Source of the DNA: Lacticaseibacillus suibinensis
GTDB lineage: Bacteria; Bacillota; Bacilli; Lactobacillales; Lactobacillaceae
Length of the DNA stretch: 64,000 bases
Reading direction: 5' to 3'
NCBI RefSeq assembly: GCF_003946175.1
Contig: NZ_RHOK01000005.1
Span: 1 to 64,000, forward strand
The notes under the pieces were generated by a model. It was not told the origin of the DNA and did not search any database. It saw only the letters and a program-made list of their open reading frames with translations. Made by a program: the position numbers and the translations under genes. Within the stretch, counting starts at the first letter, position 1. Each line of letters begins with the position of its first letter. This document shows positions 34,393 through 43,360 of this stretch, piece by piece.

Positions 34393-34424
34393 AACGCACA
34401 CCGCCGTTAACAGCGCTGTGCGTC
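34393..34424 (-). terminator. Probable terminator of alaS
   Basis: ACGCACA and TGTGCGT arms with inner CGC/GCG form a hairpin 16 bp after the alaS stop, followed by a weak TTTG run. Confidence 0.6.
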
Positions 34425-34439
34425 AGTTCAATCATTCAA

Positions 34440-37079
34440 TTAGGCTTGGGCCAGCACCTGCTTGGCTTGGGCCAAAGCATCTGCGATCCCGGCCGGGTTC
34501 TTCCCACCAGCTTGAGCCAGGTCAGGCCGGCCGCCGCCGCCCCCACCGATGGCAGGCGCGATGGCTTTGATCAGCGCACCGGCTTTGATGCCAGCTTGGT
34601 TGGCTACTTCACTGGCCGCGACCAGCAAGGACACCTTGCCGTCATTGGCCGTGGCCAAAACCAAGACATCAGAGGCTTGCTTGGTCCGCCATTGGTCCGC
34701 CAACTGCCGCAGTTCGTTCATCCCAGCCACCTTGACGGCCTTGGCAATCAAGGTGTGGGCGCCAGCTTGCTCACTGTGATCAAAAATGCCAGCAGCCTCC
34801 TGAGCCGCCAATTTGGCTTGTAAGCCTTCCACCGTCTTTTGACTGGCTTTGAGTTCGGCCTGCAACTGCTCGACTTTGGCCGGCACATTGGCGACCTGGT
34901 CAATTTTCAGGGTGTTGGCGGCTTGCGCCAGTTCATCCTGCTGCTGGGTCAGATACTCATAGGCTTCCTGGCTGGTGACCGCTTCGATGCGACGAATGCC
35001 AGCCCCAATGCCGCTTTCCCCGGTAATCTTGAACAAACCAAGCGCCGCGGTGTTAGTGGGATGCGTGCCACCATCGAATTCGCGGTTGAAATCGCCAATC
35101 GTGACCACGCGCACGGTGTCGCCATACTTGTCGCCAAACATGGCAATGGCACCTTGCTTCTTGGCTTCTTCAATCGGCATTTCACGCCAAGTGATCGGGA
35201 GCTGCCGCCAGATTTGCTCATTGACGACCTGTTCGACCTGCCGCAACTGTTCTGGTGTCACTTGGCCGAAGTTGGTGAAGTCAAAGCGCAGGTACGTCGG
35301 CTCCACTAAGGATCCGGCCTGGTGAGTATGTTCACCCAGCACCTGCCGCAATGCTTGGTCAAGCAAGTGCGTCGCGGTGTGGTTCATGGACACTTTGCGG
35401 CGACGGTCGGTGTCGACTTGCAGCGTGTAGGTGGCGCCTTTTTTCAAGGTGTTTTCCACTTCAACGGTATGCAAGTTTTGACCATTCGGGGCGTGTTGAA
35501 CATCAACCACTTTGGCGACCACCGTGCCGTTGTCATCAAGAATGGTCCCATGGTCGGCTACTTGGCCCCCCATTTCGGCGTAAAACGGCGTCTGGTCAAA
35601 AATCAGCTGCGCCGTGCCGGCTTCCACGCGGTCTTTTTCGGTATCGTCTTGCAGCAAATCCACCAAGGTTGCTTGGTCCGCCAAATCGGTCCAGCCGGTG
35701 AACTTGCTTGGCGTCTTGATGGCCATCAAGGTCTTGTCCTGGCTACCCATGGACTGGGCATCCCCACGGGCAGCGCGCGCACGCTCCCGCTGAGCCTGCA
35801 TGTTTTGCTCGTAACCTTTCATGTCAACGTCAACGCCTTGGTCGCCGGCGATTTCCTTGGTCAACTCAACTGGGAAGCCAAAAGTGTCAAACAGTTTGAA
35901 TGCCGTGGCACCAGGGATTCCGGTTTCACCTTTAGCCTTCAGCTCGGTAATGGTTTGACTCAGCAGCGCCATGCCGGCGTTCAGAGTTTCCTGGAAGCGA
36001 TCTTCTTCGGAGTGAATGACCTTTTCGATGAAGTCCTGGTTGCGGTTGATTTCCGGATAGTAGCTGGCCATGATTTCGCCTACTACTGGCACCAACTTGT
36101 AGAGGAAGGCCCCTTGAATCCCCAACCGACTGCCGTTAACGGCGGCACGGCGAATGAGGCGCCGCAGCACGTAGCCACGGCCTTCGTTGGAAGGCAAGGC
36201 GCCGTCGCCAATGGCAAAGGTCACCGTGCGCGCATGGTCGGCAATAATCTTGAAGGCCACATCAGCTTGTTTATCCTCACCATACACATGGCCCGCGGAC
36301 ATTTTCTCTGTCGCTTTAATGATCGGCATGAACAAGTCGGTTTCAAAGTTCGTCTTGGTGCCTTGGATAACTGAAACCAGGCGTTCCAGGCCCATCCCGG
36401 TATCGATGTTCTTATGGGGTTGGTCGACATAGCGGCCATCTGGCAGGTGGTTGTACTGAGAGAACACGATATTCCAGATTTCTTCGTAGCGCTCGTTTTC
36501 GCCACCTGGATAGTTTTCTGGGTCATCTTCAGGCAGGTCACTGAAGCTTTGGCCGCGGTCATAGAAGATTTCCGTATCTGGGCCAGAGGGGCCTTCACCG
36601 ATATCCCAGAAGTTGTCTTCCACTTCAAAGATATGTGAAGCTGGCACCCCGGTTTGTTCCCAAATCGCCTTAGCGTCTTGGTCCTTTGGGTAAACCGTCA
36701 CGTACAGCTTATCCTTATCCAAGCCCAGCCACTGGTCGGACGTCAGAAATTCCCAGGCCCAAGGAATGACTTCTTTTTTGAAGTAATCGCCGACAGAGAA
36801 ATTCCCCAGCATTTCAAAAAAGGTCAAATGCCGCGCCGTTTTACCGACGTTTTCGATATCGTTCGTGCGGATACTCTTTTGGGCATTGGTAATCCGTGGA
36901 TTCTTCGGGACCACGGTGCCATCGAAGTACTTCTTTAATGTCGCCACCCCAGAGTTGATCCACAGCAACGTCGGATCATCAACGGGAATCAGGCTGGCGG
37001 AAGGTTCAATCGCATGGCCCTTCGACTTGAAAAAGTCGAGAAACATTTGGCGAATCTCGCCACTACTCAATTGCTTCAT
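34440..37079 (-). CDS. alaS: Alanyl-tRNA synthetase
   Basis: This 879-aa class II synthetase charges tRNA-Ala. It has the N-terminal catalytic core (SGEIRQMFLDFFKSKGH; GPSGPDTEIFYDRG; GMGLERL), and an editing domain with NHTATHLLDQALR and a zinc-binding Cys/His set. The C-terminal glycine-rich block GGGGGGRPDLAQAGG lies in the C-Ala region. The length is normal. The start is the ATG at 37079, preceded by a GGAGG-type site; a longer frame runs into the T-box leader and is not used. Confidence 0.96.
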   Translation of the reverse strand: MKQLSSGEIRQMFLDFFKSKGHAIEPSASLIPVDDPTLLWINSGVATLKKYFDGTVVPKNPRITNAQKSIRTNDIENVGKTARHLTFFEMLGNFSVGDYFKKEVIPWAWEFLTSDQWLGLDKDKLYVTVYPKDQDAKAIWEQTGVPASHIFEVEDNFWDIGEGPSGPDTEIFYDRGQSFSDLPEDDPENYPGGENERYEEIWNIVFSQYNHLPDGRYVDQPHKNIDTGMGLERLVSVIQGTKTNFETDLFMPIIKATEKMSAGHVYGEDKQADVAFKIIADHARTVTFAIGDGALPSNEGRGYVLRRLIRRAAVNGSRLGIQGAFLYKLVPVVGEIMASYYPEINRNQDFIEKVIHSEEDRFQETLNAGMALLSQTITELKAKGETGIPGATAFKLFDTFGFPVELTKEIAGDQGVDVDMKGYEQNMQAQRERARAARGDAQSMGSQDKTLMAIKTPSKFTGWTDLADQATLVDLLQDDTEKDRVEAGTAQLIFDQTPFYAEMGGQVADHGTILDDNGTVVAKVVDVQHAPNGQNLHTVEVENTLKKGATYTLQVDTDRRRKVSMNHTATHLLDQALRQVLGEHTHQAGSLVEPTYLRFDFTNFGQVTPEQLRQVEQVVNEQIWRQLPITWREMPIEEAKKQGAIAMFGDKYGDTVRVVTIGDFNREFDGGTHPTNTAALGLFKITGESGIGAGIRRIEAVTSQEAYEYLTQQQDELAQAANTLKIDQVANVPAKVEQLQAELKASQKTVEGLQAKLAAQEAAGIFDHSEQAGAHTLIAKAVKVAGMNELRQLADQWRTKQASDVLVLATANDGKVSLLVAASEVANQAGIKAGALIKAIAPAIGGGGGGRPDLAQAGGKNPAGIADALAQAKQVLAQA

Positions 37080-37089
37080 ACTTTTGCCT

Positions 37090-37293
37090 CCTGTGCAAAT
37101 AAAAAACACCCCTGCAGATCCAAGGACGCTCACGCGCGGTACCACCTTGGTTGCAACGATGTTGATCGTTTACCTCTTCATTTACGTGTTTGATTAATCC
37201 AATCAGGGAGCACAACCTGCGCCGCTTACCACCCTCTCATCCCCGGGCAGCTTTCTGAAAAGCCTAAGCAGGTTGCATATCCTAACGGTTGCA
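37090..37293 (-). promoter_or_regulatory. T-box riboswitch of alaS (alanine)
   Basis: The minus-strand leader ends with AAGGTGGTACCGCG, the T-box sequence that pairs with the tRNA acceptor end, followed by GTGAGCGTCC. CCAAGG.. and a T-run terminator (TCTGCAGGGGTGTTTTTT) come just before alaS. The upstream Stem I is formed by CAACCTGC and GCAGGTTG arms, with GCG/GCA alanine-type triplets near the 3' arm. Uncharged tRNA-Ala would prevent termination and switch alaS on. Confidence 0.9.
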
Positions 37294-37322
37294 ATTATAC
37301 GAACAAGGGCCAACAGTGTCAA
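37294..37322 (-). promoter_or_regulatory. alaS promoter, full consensus
   Basis: TTGACA (37317-37322), 17 bp, TATAAT (37294-37299). It lies immediately before the T-box leader. Confidence 0.9.
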
Positions 37323-37352
37323 TACAGGTCACGAAAAGTGGTCGGACTGGCA

Positions 37353-37367
37353 GGATGGATAGCCTAG
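37353..37367. repeat. Possible remnant of family B repeat
   Basis: GGATGGATAGCCTAG matches the internal GGATGGGTAGCCTAG of B1 at 14 of 15 bases, with no other part of the element obvious. Confidence 0.3.
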
Positions 37368-37382
37368 TCAATATCCTCACGC

Positions 37383-37538
37383 TTACTGTTCTCGTTTTGC
37401 TCCAAACCGTTTCTTCAGCGCCGAGACCGGTGCCGCAATCAGCAGACCAATCACGAGAATTGGGCCCACGATTTCACCAATCGCGCCATCTAAAAGCAAG
37501 TTACCTGCCTTAGCGCCAACCGCTTTCACTTTTTTCAT
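37383..37538 (-). CDS. Small membrane peptide (51 aa)
   Basis: The frame reads MKKVKAVGAKAGNLLLDGAI, a hydrophobic helix GEIVGPILVIGLLIAAPVSA (about 21-40) and a basic end LKKRFGAKREQ. AGGA lies eight bases before the ATG. It follows the 306-aa gene by 15 bp, so it is the last gene of that operon, upstream of the alaS promoter. No family is recognised. The basic flanks and single helix suggest a small membrane protein that could bind or regulate a larger one. Confidence 0.7.
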   Translation of the reverse strand: MKKVKAVGAKAGNLLLDGAIGEIVGPILVIGLLIAAPVSALKKRFGAKREQ

Positions 37539-37553
37539 GGTCGTTTCCTCCGA

Positions 37554-38474
37554 TTAAGTCAGCTCAATCTTAGCAATTTTACGATACCGCATCTGGCTAA
37601 AGTCACCGGCCGTGGTGCGGTAAAACGGCGATAACGGTAGCAATCCTACCCCGCTGGCGCCAGCTGCCACTGGTGCACTTTTGGCGTAGGCACCGCGCAC
37701 AACTTCGGCGCCGGCCCGCACCACCGGTACGGTCAGGCCAAAACGGTTCGGCACATACTGCATGGTCGCATCTGGCAGACGATTACCCCAGCCAAACAGC
37801 GTGTTCAGGCCACCGCTCATGAGATACTCGTACTCTCTTTCATCAGGCAAGGCAAAACCAAAACCGCTGAGCCGCTTTTCCAGCTGCGCCTGATTCCAAT
37901 TTTGCTTCAGTGCCACTTGATACTGATGCTCGCCAGCCAGGCGCAGCACCACATGTTCACCAGTTAAGGTCGGCGCCCAGCTTGCGGGCGTGAAAGGATC
38001 CGGTGAGCCCTGGCTGAGCAGCCCCAAGACTTCGCCTTTTACCGGCATGTAGGCAAAATGGTCACCGGCAAACACCTGCGTGGTGAGATTGATGGTCCCA
38101 ATGATTTCCTCATCGCTGGCCACACTGGCGCGTGCCACCAGCATCGGCGGCATATCCACCGTTGCGCTCGGGCTCAAATGAGCCGCCGCGGCTACACCCA
38201 TGGCCGCCAGCACCGGGGCCATCGCGGCTGGCGCTGGGGTTTCAATGCCCAGCGGCACGGCGCGCAGGCCGGGCACAAAACGTAGCCACTCGCCGCCAAT
38301 CAGAATGTCGAAGGTGCTGAGGTGATGGCCAAAATAATCCACTCCCACTGGCACAATGGCATCAACGCTCAGCAACGGGCTGAGAAAATAGCGACTGAGC
38401 TGGGTCGCGATAAATTGGCGGCGTTCGTCAGATAACTGATTCCAGTCGCCAAGCATCAAATCGACTTTGGGCAT
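37554..38474 (-). CDS. Uncharacterised 306-aa protein with a formylglycine-generating-enzyme-like motif
   Basis: I do not recognise the whole protein. Residues about 235-262 read LPDEREYEYLMSGGLNTLFGWGN, close to the RLPTEAEWEYAARGG...YPWGN pattern of SUMF1/formylglycine-generating folds, and it ends FYRTTAGDFSQMRYRKIAK, comparable with the RxG(G)s end of that fold. The N-terminal half is Ala/Pro-rich and different from known members. There is no signal peptide. It is encoded between a DEAD helicase and the 51-aa peptide. The similarity is by eye and needs a profile test. Confidence 0.6.
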   Translation of the reverse strand: MPKVDLMLGDWNQLSDERRQFIATQLSRYFLSPLLSVDAIVPVGVDYFGHHLSTFDILIGGEWLRFVPGLRAVPLGIETPAPAAMAPVLAAMGVAAAAHLSPSATVDMPPMLVARASVASDEEIIGTINLTTQVFAGDHFAYMPVKGEVLGLLSQGSPDPFTPASWAPTLTGEHVVLRLAGEHQYQVALKQNWNQAQLEKRLSGFGFALPDEREYEYLMSGGLNTLFGWGNRLPDATMQYVPNRFGLTVPVVRAGAEVVRGAYAKSAPVAAGASGVGLLPLSPFYRTTAGDFSQMRYRKIAKIELT

Positions 38475-38492
38475 GTTGTCACCCCCTGGGTT

Positions 38493-39833
38493 TTACTGCT
38501 TCTTGGCTTTGCGAGCCGCACGGGCCTCATTGCGTTTGTTGACCCGATTGTTGAACCAAGCTTCCTTCGCCGCGGCCTTTTTAATCTTCTTCTTGTAGCC
38601 AGGCATTTTCTTCTTGGCCTCTTTAGCGGCTAAGGATTTGATCTTCCCGCTGCGCGAATCGGCCTTCGGCACGCGCCGCGCGCGGCGGTTGCGATCATAG
38701 GTGTCCACGATTTCGCCGTCTTTCAGCGCTTTCGGCTGGAACTTGATGCCTAGGTGTTCGAGCTCGGCAATCTGCGCTTCTTGGCCTGGCTGGTACAAGG
38801 TCACCGCAGTGCCGGAAAGACCATTGCGGCCGGTGCGGCCCACGCGATGAATGAAGAACTCATTATCGGTTGGGAGCTCGGCATTGATGACCATCGACAC
38901 CCCGTCAATATCAATGCCGCGGGCAGCCAGGTCTGTAGCCACCACATATTGATATTTCAAATCCGCCACAGCCTTCATGACGCGCCGGCGCTGGCGTGGT
39001 TCAATGCCGCCATGAATTTTGGCCACATTCAGGCCTTGGTCCGTCAAGTACTGATGAATGGCATCCACGCTGGTTTTGGTATTAGCAAAAATCAGCACCA
39101 AAAATGGCTCACCCATTGTCAGCAGTTTATAAATCGTGGCATTGCGGTCGCGACTTGGCACTGCCAGCAGCCAGTTGGCCACGGTATCGGCAATCACTGA
39201 CTTTGGCTTCAGCTCGATGGTGGTGGGATTTTGCATGTACTTCTTCAAAAATGGCTGCAATTTTTGGGGAATGGTGGCAGAGAACACTGCCATTTGCAGA
39301 TCCTCGCCAAACAAACTGGCGATTTGATCCACGGTGGTTAAAAAGCCCATGTCCAGCGTCATATCCGCTTCGTCAACCACGAACATCTTGGCCGGATAGG
39401 CGGCCAAAGCGCCAGCCTTGATTAAGTCCAACAGGCGCCCTGGCGTCCCAATGGCGACTTGCGGCTGCTGGTGCTGCAGCTTTTCGATTTGGCGGCTCTT
39501 GTCGGTGCCACCAACATAGCGCTGCACCCGCAGGTCCTTGGCGGCGGTCAGGGATTTGGCCACTTCATACAGTTGGTCCGCCAGTTCTCGCGACGGCGCA
39601 GTGATGACGAGCTGCACGGTATCTTTGGCCGCATCGACTCGCGACAGCAGTGGCAGCAGGAAGGCGTGCGTTTTCCCAGAGCCGGTTTGGCTTTGGCCAA
39701 TCACGCTTTCCCCGCGCAGCAGCGCTGGAATCACTTGCTCCTGAATCGGCGTAGGCGTCGTGATGTGCGTGGCATCAAGGGCGTCAATTAAAAAGGGCGC
39801 CAGAGCATATTGTTTAAATTGATTTGTTGGCAT
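38493..39833 (-). CDS. cshB: DEAD-box ATP-dependent RNA helicase
   Basis: This 446-aa helicase has the Q motif (FKQYALAPFLIDALDATHITTPTPIQ), motif I SQTGSGKTHAF, motif II VDEADMTL, motif III SAT, and motif VI HRVGRTGRNG. A strongly basic C-terminal tail (KKKIKKAAAKEAWFNNRVNKRNEARAARKAKK) binds RNA. CshB-type helicases act in mRNA decay and cold adaptation. The exact subtype is inferred. It is followed by the 306-aa gene 18 bp away. Confidence 0.92.
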   Translation of the reverse strand: MPTNQFKQYALAPFLIDALDATHITTPTPIQEQVIPALLRGESVIGQSQTGSGKTHAFLLPLLSRVDAAKDTVQLVITAPSRELADQLYEVAKSLTAAKDLRVQRYVGGTDKSRQIEKLQHQQPQVAIGTPGRLLDLIKAGALAAYPAKMFVVDEADMTLDMGFLTTVDQIASLFGEDLQMAVFSATIPQKLQPFLKKYMQNPTTIELKPKSVIADTVANWLLAVPSRDRNATIYKLLTMGEPFLVLIFANTKTSVDAIHQYLTDQGLNVAKIHGGIEPRQRRRVMKAVADLKYQYVVATDLAARGIDIDGVSMVINAELPTDNEFFIHRVGRTGRNGLSGTAVTLYQPGQEAQIAELEHLGIKFQPKALKDGEIVDTYDRNRRARRVPKADSRSGKIKSLAAKEAKKKMPGYKKKIKKAAAKEAWFNNRVNKRNEARAARKAKKQ

Positions 39834-39837
39834 GTTT

Positions 39838-40785
39838 CTACTTTCCGCAGTCAGCCACTAACTGGCTGAGCTCCTTTGTGATTTGCGTTATTTCGGCTTG
39901 ATCCATCGCCTTCGCCCCGCTAGCCAGTGGATGACCACCGCCATGATGGGCTTTGGCTAGACCATTGATGATCGGCCCTTTGGAGCGCAGGTTAACCCGG
40001 TAAGGTTCGCCATCGGCTTGCTCCACAAACAAGGCCCAAGCAATGACTTCCCCTAACCGCCCTGGGGTGCCGACGCCGGCATGCACTTGGTCAGGCGTCA
40101 AGCCCAGCTCCAAGGTCACGGCCAGTGGAATCGTCACTGTGGCAGCGCCGGCGGGCGTAATGGTCAGATGGTTAAAGATATAGCTTTGCAACTTGGCTTG
40201 CGCGAAGGTGAGCGCCCCCATTTTGTTGTTCAAAGCGGTGGGATCAAAGTCCTCGCGAATGAGCCGCGCCGCCGCTTCGAGCGTGTGGGGGGTCGTGTTA
40301 TTATACAGGAAACGACCGGTATCGCCAACAATGCCGGCATAAAGGAGCCGCGCACTTTTGGCGTTCAGATTCAAGCTCGGTGTCTGCTGAATCAGGTCAA
40401 AAATCATTTCCGACACCGAACTGGCGTCTTCATCGACCCACTGCAGATCCCCATAGGCATCATCATTGGGATGATGATCGATTTTGATCAACTTCGCCCC
40501 TTGGTCAAAGCGCTGATCCGACACCCGGGGACGATCGGCGGTATCGACGACAATCACCAGCGCGCCTTGATACAGGTCATCGGGAATGGTTTGCATCTGG
40601 CTGAGCCAATCCAAATCGCCGACAGAGCCGCCGACTTGATACACCTGCTTGCTCGGATACGCCGCGCGCAAAGTCGCCGCGAGCCCACCTTGGGAGCCCA
40701 GCGCATCCGGGTCTGGTTTCACATGGCGGTGGATAATAATCTTGTCGTACGCTTCAATGGTGGCAATAATCTGGTCTTGAATCAT
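39838..40785 (-). CDS. nrnA: DHH/DHHA1 family nanoRNase / pAp phosphatase NrnA
   Basis: This 315-aa enzyme has the DHH metal motifs: HRHVKPDPDALGSQ, DTADRPR, DHHPNDDAYGDLQW. A C-terminal DHHA1 domain follows with HHGGGHPLASGAKA. NrnA degrades short RNAs and 3'-phosphoadenosine 5'-phosphate, and some relatives hydrolyse pApA from c-di-AMP. ATG 40785 follows AAAGGA. It overlaps the ytoI-type gene by four bases (ATGA) and precedes the helicase by four bases. Confidence 0.93.
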   Translation of the reverse strand: MIQDQIIATIEAYDKIIIHRHVKPDPDALGSQGGLAATLRAAYPSKQVYQVGGSVGDLDWLSQMQTIPDDLYQGALVIVVDTADRPRVSDQRFDQGAKLIKIDHHPNDDAYGDLQWVDEDASSVSEMIFDLIQQTPSLNLNAKSARLLYAGIVGDTGRFLYNNTTPHTLEAAARLIREDFDPTALNNKMGALTFAQAKLQSYIFNHLTITPAGAATVTIPLAVTLELGLTPDQVHAGVGTPGRLGEVIAWALFVEQADGEPYRVNLRSKGPIINGLAKAHHGGGHPLASGAKAMDQAEITQITKELSQLVADCGK

Positions 40786-42107
40786 CGTGTTGTCCTTTCC
40801 AATAACTGACAAGTGACAAGGGCCTTGGCGACCAAGAGCCCATCGGTTAAGAGGCTGACATCGAAGGTGCCTTCATGAGAATTTACCTCCAGCGGCGCGA
40901 CGTTAATATGAACGGTGGATTCGAGTTGCACCGGCCGAAATGCGTGCAGCGACAGCTGATCAATCAGCACGTTCCGGCGCCCTTTTTGGTTCAAATAATA
41001 AGTAATGCTGTAATTCACAACTTCACTCATGACGCCGAAGCTCAACGTGCCCAGCTTGTTCATCATCATGGGGGTCGTGGTCAGCGTGAAAGCCGGCCCT
41101 TCAGCTGGCGCCGGCGTGACCAGCGCCATTTGGGCGGCCACCTGATCGGCAATCGTGGTCCCTTGCGAATTGGTGCCTAGCTCCGCCAAAGCGGAATAAA
41201 CACTGCTACGGGTGACGATCCCCAGCAGCTGCCATGAGTCATCCACCACGGGCAGCACTGAAATACTGCGGCCTTGCATGGTATGGCCCACGGCGGTGAC
41301 GCCCAGATACGGGCGCACCGTCAGCGGGTCTTTGGCCATCACCCGTTCAAGCAGCGTCGTGCCTTTTTTACCGGCGACTTGTTTACGCGTGACCATCCCA
41401 ATCAACCGGCCCGTGGGCGTGATAATCGGCAAGGCGAAATCATTGCGACCGGCCCGCAGCCGGGTAAAATCAGCCACGGTTTGATCCGCCAGCCCAGTTT
41501 GCACCCCATCGCTCAGCGGCGTGTAAATCGCCGCAATGGTCAAAATGTCTTGCTTGATGGCCTGATCCGACAGCGCCCGGTTGATCATCGTGGCCACGGT
41601 GAAGGTGTCATAGCTAGTTTGCAGCACCGGCAAGTCCATCTGGTTGGCTAGCCGAATGACGTTATCTGAGGTCATAAAGCCCCCGGTGATCAGCACTGCC
41701 GCCCCATTTTGCAAGGCCAGACGCTGGGCATCTTCGCGATTGCCGACAATCACCAAAGAATTCTTGGTGATATAGCGCAGCATTTCGTCTGGGGTCATCG
41801 CCCCAATGACGAACTTATCCAGGCGCTTGGCTAGGCCAGCCGAGCCGCCGAGGACCTTGGCGTCAATCAGCTTCAGCAAGGCGCGAAAAGTCAGGGAGTC
41901 AATATTGCTCATTGGCTTTTGCTCAATGCGAATGGTGCCGACCCGTTCAATGGTGGACACCAAGCCAGTAGTTTCGGCCTCTTTAATCGCGCGGTAAGCC
42001 GTGCCTTCGCTCACATGTTGGTGCTTGGCGACCGAGCGCACTGAGATCTTCGTGCCAACCGCTAAGCTGCCAATATAATCGAGAATCTGTTCGTGTTTCG
42101 TTGCCAT
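40782..42107 (-). CDS. ytoI: YtoI-type HTH-DRTGG-CBS-hotdog protein
   Basis: This 441-aa regulator-like protein has four parts. An N-terminal winged helix (about 4-65) carries KISVRSVAKHQHVSEGTAYRAIKEAETTG. A DRTGG domain (about 68-180) and two CBS motifs (about 190-305, MVTRKQVAGKKG and LLGIVTRSSVYSAL) follow. The C-terminal hotdog thioesterase-like domain (about 320-438) has SFGVMSEVVNYSITYYLN. The ligand is not known; CBS and DRTGG domains suggest adenine nucleotides. The ATG at 42107 follows AAGGGG. It is coupled to nrnA, a pairing seen in Bacilli. Confidence 0.88.
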   Translation of the reverse strand: MATKHEQILDYIGSLAVGTKISVRSVAKHQHVSEGTAYRAIKEAETTGLVSTIERVGTIRIEQKPMSNIDSLTFRALLKLIDAKVLGGSAGLAKRLDKFVIGAMTPDEMLRYITKNSLVIVGNREDAQRLALQNGAAVLITGGFMTSDNVIRLANQMDLPVLQTSYDTFTVATMINRALSDQAIKQDILTIAAIYTPLSDGVQTGLADQTVADFTRLRAGRNDFALPIITPTGRLIGMVTRKQVAGKKGTTLLERVMAKDPLTVRPYLGVTAVGHTMQGRSISVLPVVDDSWQLLGIVTRSSVYSALAELGTNSQGTTIADQVAAQMALVTPAPAEGPAFTLTTTPMMMNKLGTLSFGVMSEVVNYSITYYLNQKGRRNVLIDQLSLHAFRPVQLESTVHINVAPLEVNSHEGTFDVSLLTDGLLVAKALVTCQLLERTTR

Positions 42108-42176
42108 CTGTTTTGCCCCTTTGTGCGCAAAGATGCCGGCTTGCGGCAAGCGGCGCACCCTTTTCAGTCTAACTGT

Positions 42177-42182
42177 ATTATA
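42177..42182 (-). promoter_or_regulatory. -10 element of the ytoI gene
   Basis: TATAAT on the minus strand, 70 bp upstream of the ATG, overlapping the end of dinB's trailing region. No consensus -35 is visible. Confidence 0.4.
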
Positions 42183-42198
42183 ACACAGCGTGAGCCTG

Positions 42199-43296
42199 TT
42201 ACAGCGGCAGATCGATGTTTTCGTATTGCTGCAGATCCAAGGCGGTCATCGTGATGCCCAGCAGCCGCACTGCCTTAGGCTTGACCGGCACCTCCTGCCA
42301 CAGGGCAAGGGCCGCTTGGTAAATGGCATCCCGACCATTGAAATAAGTTTCCTGGGTTTTGCGCCTGGTTTGGGTGTTGAAGTCGCTGTCACGGAGCTTG
42401 AGCACGACGGTTTTGCCATGTTTTTGCTTCTTAGCCAAGGCGGCCGCCACCAAGTCAGCCAGGTAAGCGAGCTGTTCTTCAACCGCTGCGTCCGTGGTCA
42501 GTACCGCGCGGTAGGTGCGTTCTTTGCCGATGGACTTGGCATCCCGCACTTGCACCGGCCGATTATCGACGCCGCGGGCATGGCGATACAATTCAAAGCC
42601 CATTTTGCCGAGCTTGGCAATAAGCGCCTCTTGACTAAACGCCCGCAGGCTCAAGCCATCGGTGATACCCATCGCCTGCAGCACTGGCGCGGTTTTCTTT
42701 CCCACTCCGCGGTACGCTTCAATCGGCAGCCGGTCCAAAAACAGCTGCGCCTGCTCTGGCAAAATCACGGTCCGGCCGCGGGGCTTGTTATACTCGGAGG
42801 CTTCCTTGGCCAGAAACTTGTTGTAAGACAGCCCGATGGAAGACGACAGCTGAGTCGTTTGCCGGATTTGATCTTGCAGCCACAGGGCCAGCTCAATGGT
42901 GGTATTGAAATCATGATTGGCGGTGACATCCAGATAGGCTTCATCCAGCGCAACTGGCTCGATCAAGTCTGTCACTTGGTGAAACAAAGTGTGAATCTGC
43001 TGCGACACCGCTCGATATTTGGTGAAGTCCGGGGTCTTGAACGTCAGCAGCTGCCGCGGCACCAGATGCAAGGCTTCATTGGCCGGCATGGCAGAGTGCA
43101 CGCCAAATTGGCGGGCCACATAATTCGCCGTGGTCACCACCCCTTTACCGCCGGTTTGGCGCGGATCATGCGCCATCACCAAGGCCCGGCGCTTGAGTTT
43201 CGGATCATCCCGTTCCTCAATGGAGGCGTAAAACGCGTCCATGTCCACGTGAATGATTTTACGATGGGTATCGTTTTGCATCGGTATTTCGAGCAT
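42199..43296 (-). CDS. dinB: DNA polymerase IV
   Basis: This 365-aa Y-family polymerase performs error-prone translesion synthesis. The palm motifs are IIHVDMDAFYASIEERD (catalytic Asp18 area) and EPVALDEAYLDVT (Asp-Glu pair; the usual SIDEAY is ALDEAY). The thumb, the helix-hairpin-helix IEAYRGVGKKTAPVLQAMGI and a little-finger domain follow. GGAG lies five bases before the ATG. It stands alone. Confidence 0.94.
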   Translation of the reverse strand: MLEIPMQNDTHRKIIHVDMDAFYASIEERDDPKLKRRALVMAHDPRQTGGKGVVTTANYVARQFGVHSAMPANEALHLVPRQLLTFKTPDFTKYRAVSQQIHTLFHQVTDLIEPVALDEAYLDVTANHDFNTTIELALWLQDQIRQTTQLSSSIGLSYNKFLAKEASEYNKPRGRTVILPEQAQLFLDRLPIEAYRGVGKKTAPVLQAMGITDGLSLRAFSQEALIAKLGKMGFELYRHARGVDNRPVQVRDAKSIGKERTYRAVLTTDAAVEEQLAYLADLVAAALAKKQKHGKTVVLKLRDSDFNTQTRRKTQETYFNGRDAIYQAALALWQEVPVKPKAVRLLGITMTALDLQQYENIDLPL

Positions 43297-43312
43297 ACGG
43301 TCTCCGATTCAA

Positions 43313-43341
43313 ATGACCAAGACAAAAATCATCTTGGTCAT
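43313..43341. other. Perfect inverted repeat in the dinB-zwf spacer
   Basis: ATGACCAAGA and TCTTGGTCAT with a nine-base loop. There is no T-run, so it is not a standard terminator. It could be an operator of dinB or a hairpin at the end of the zwf message. Confidence 0.5.
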
Positions 43342-43360
43342 CAGGGTCACAACTATTCCT

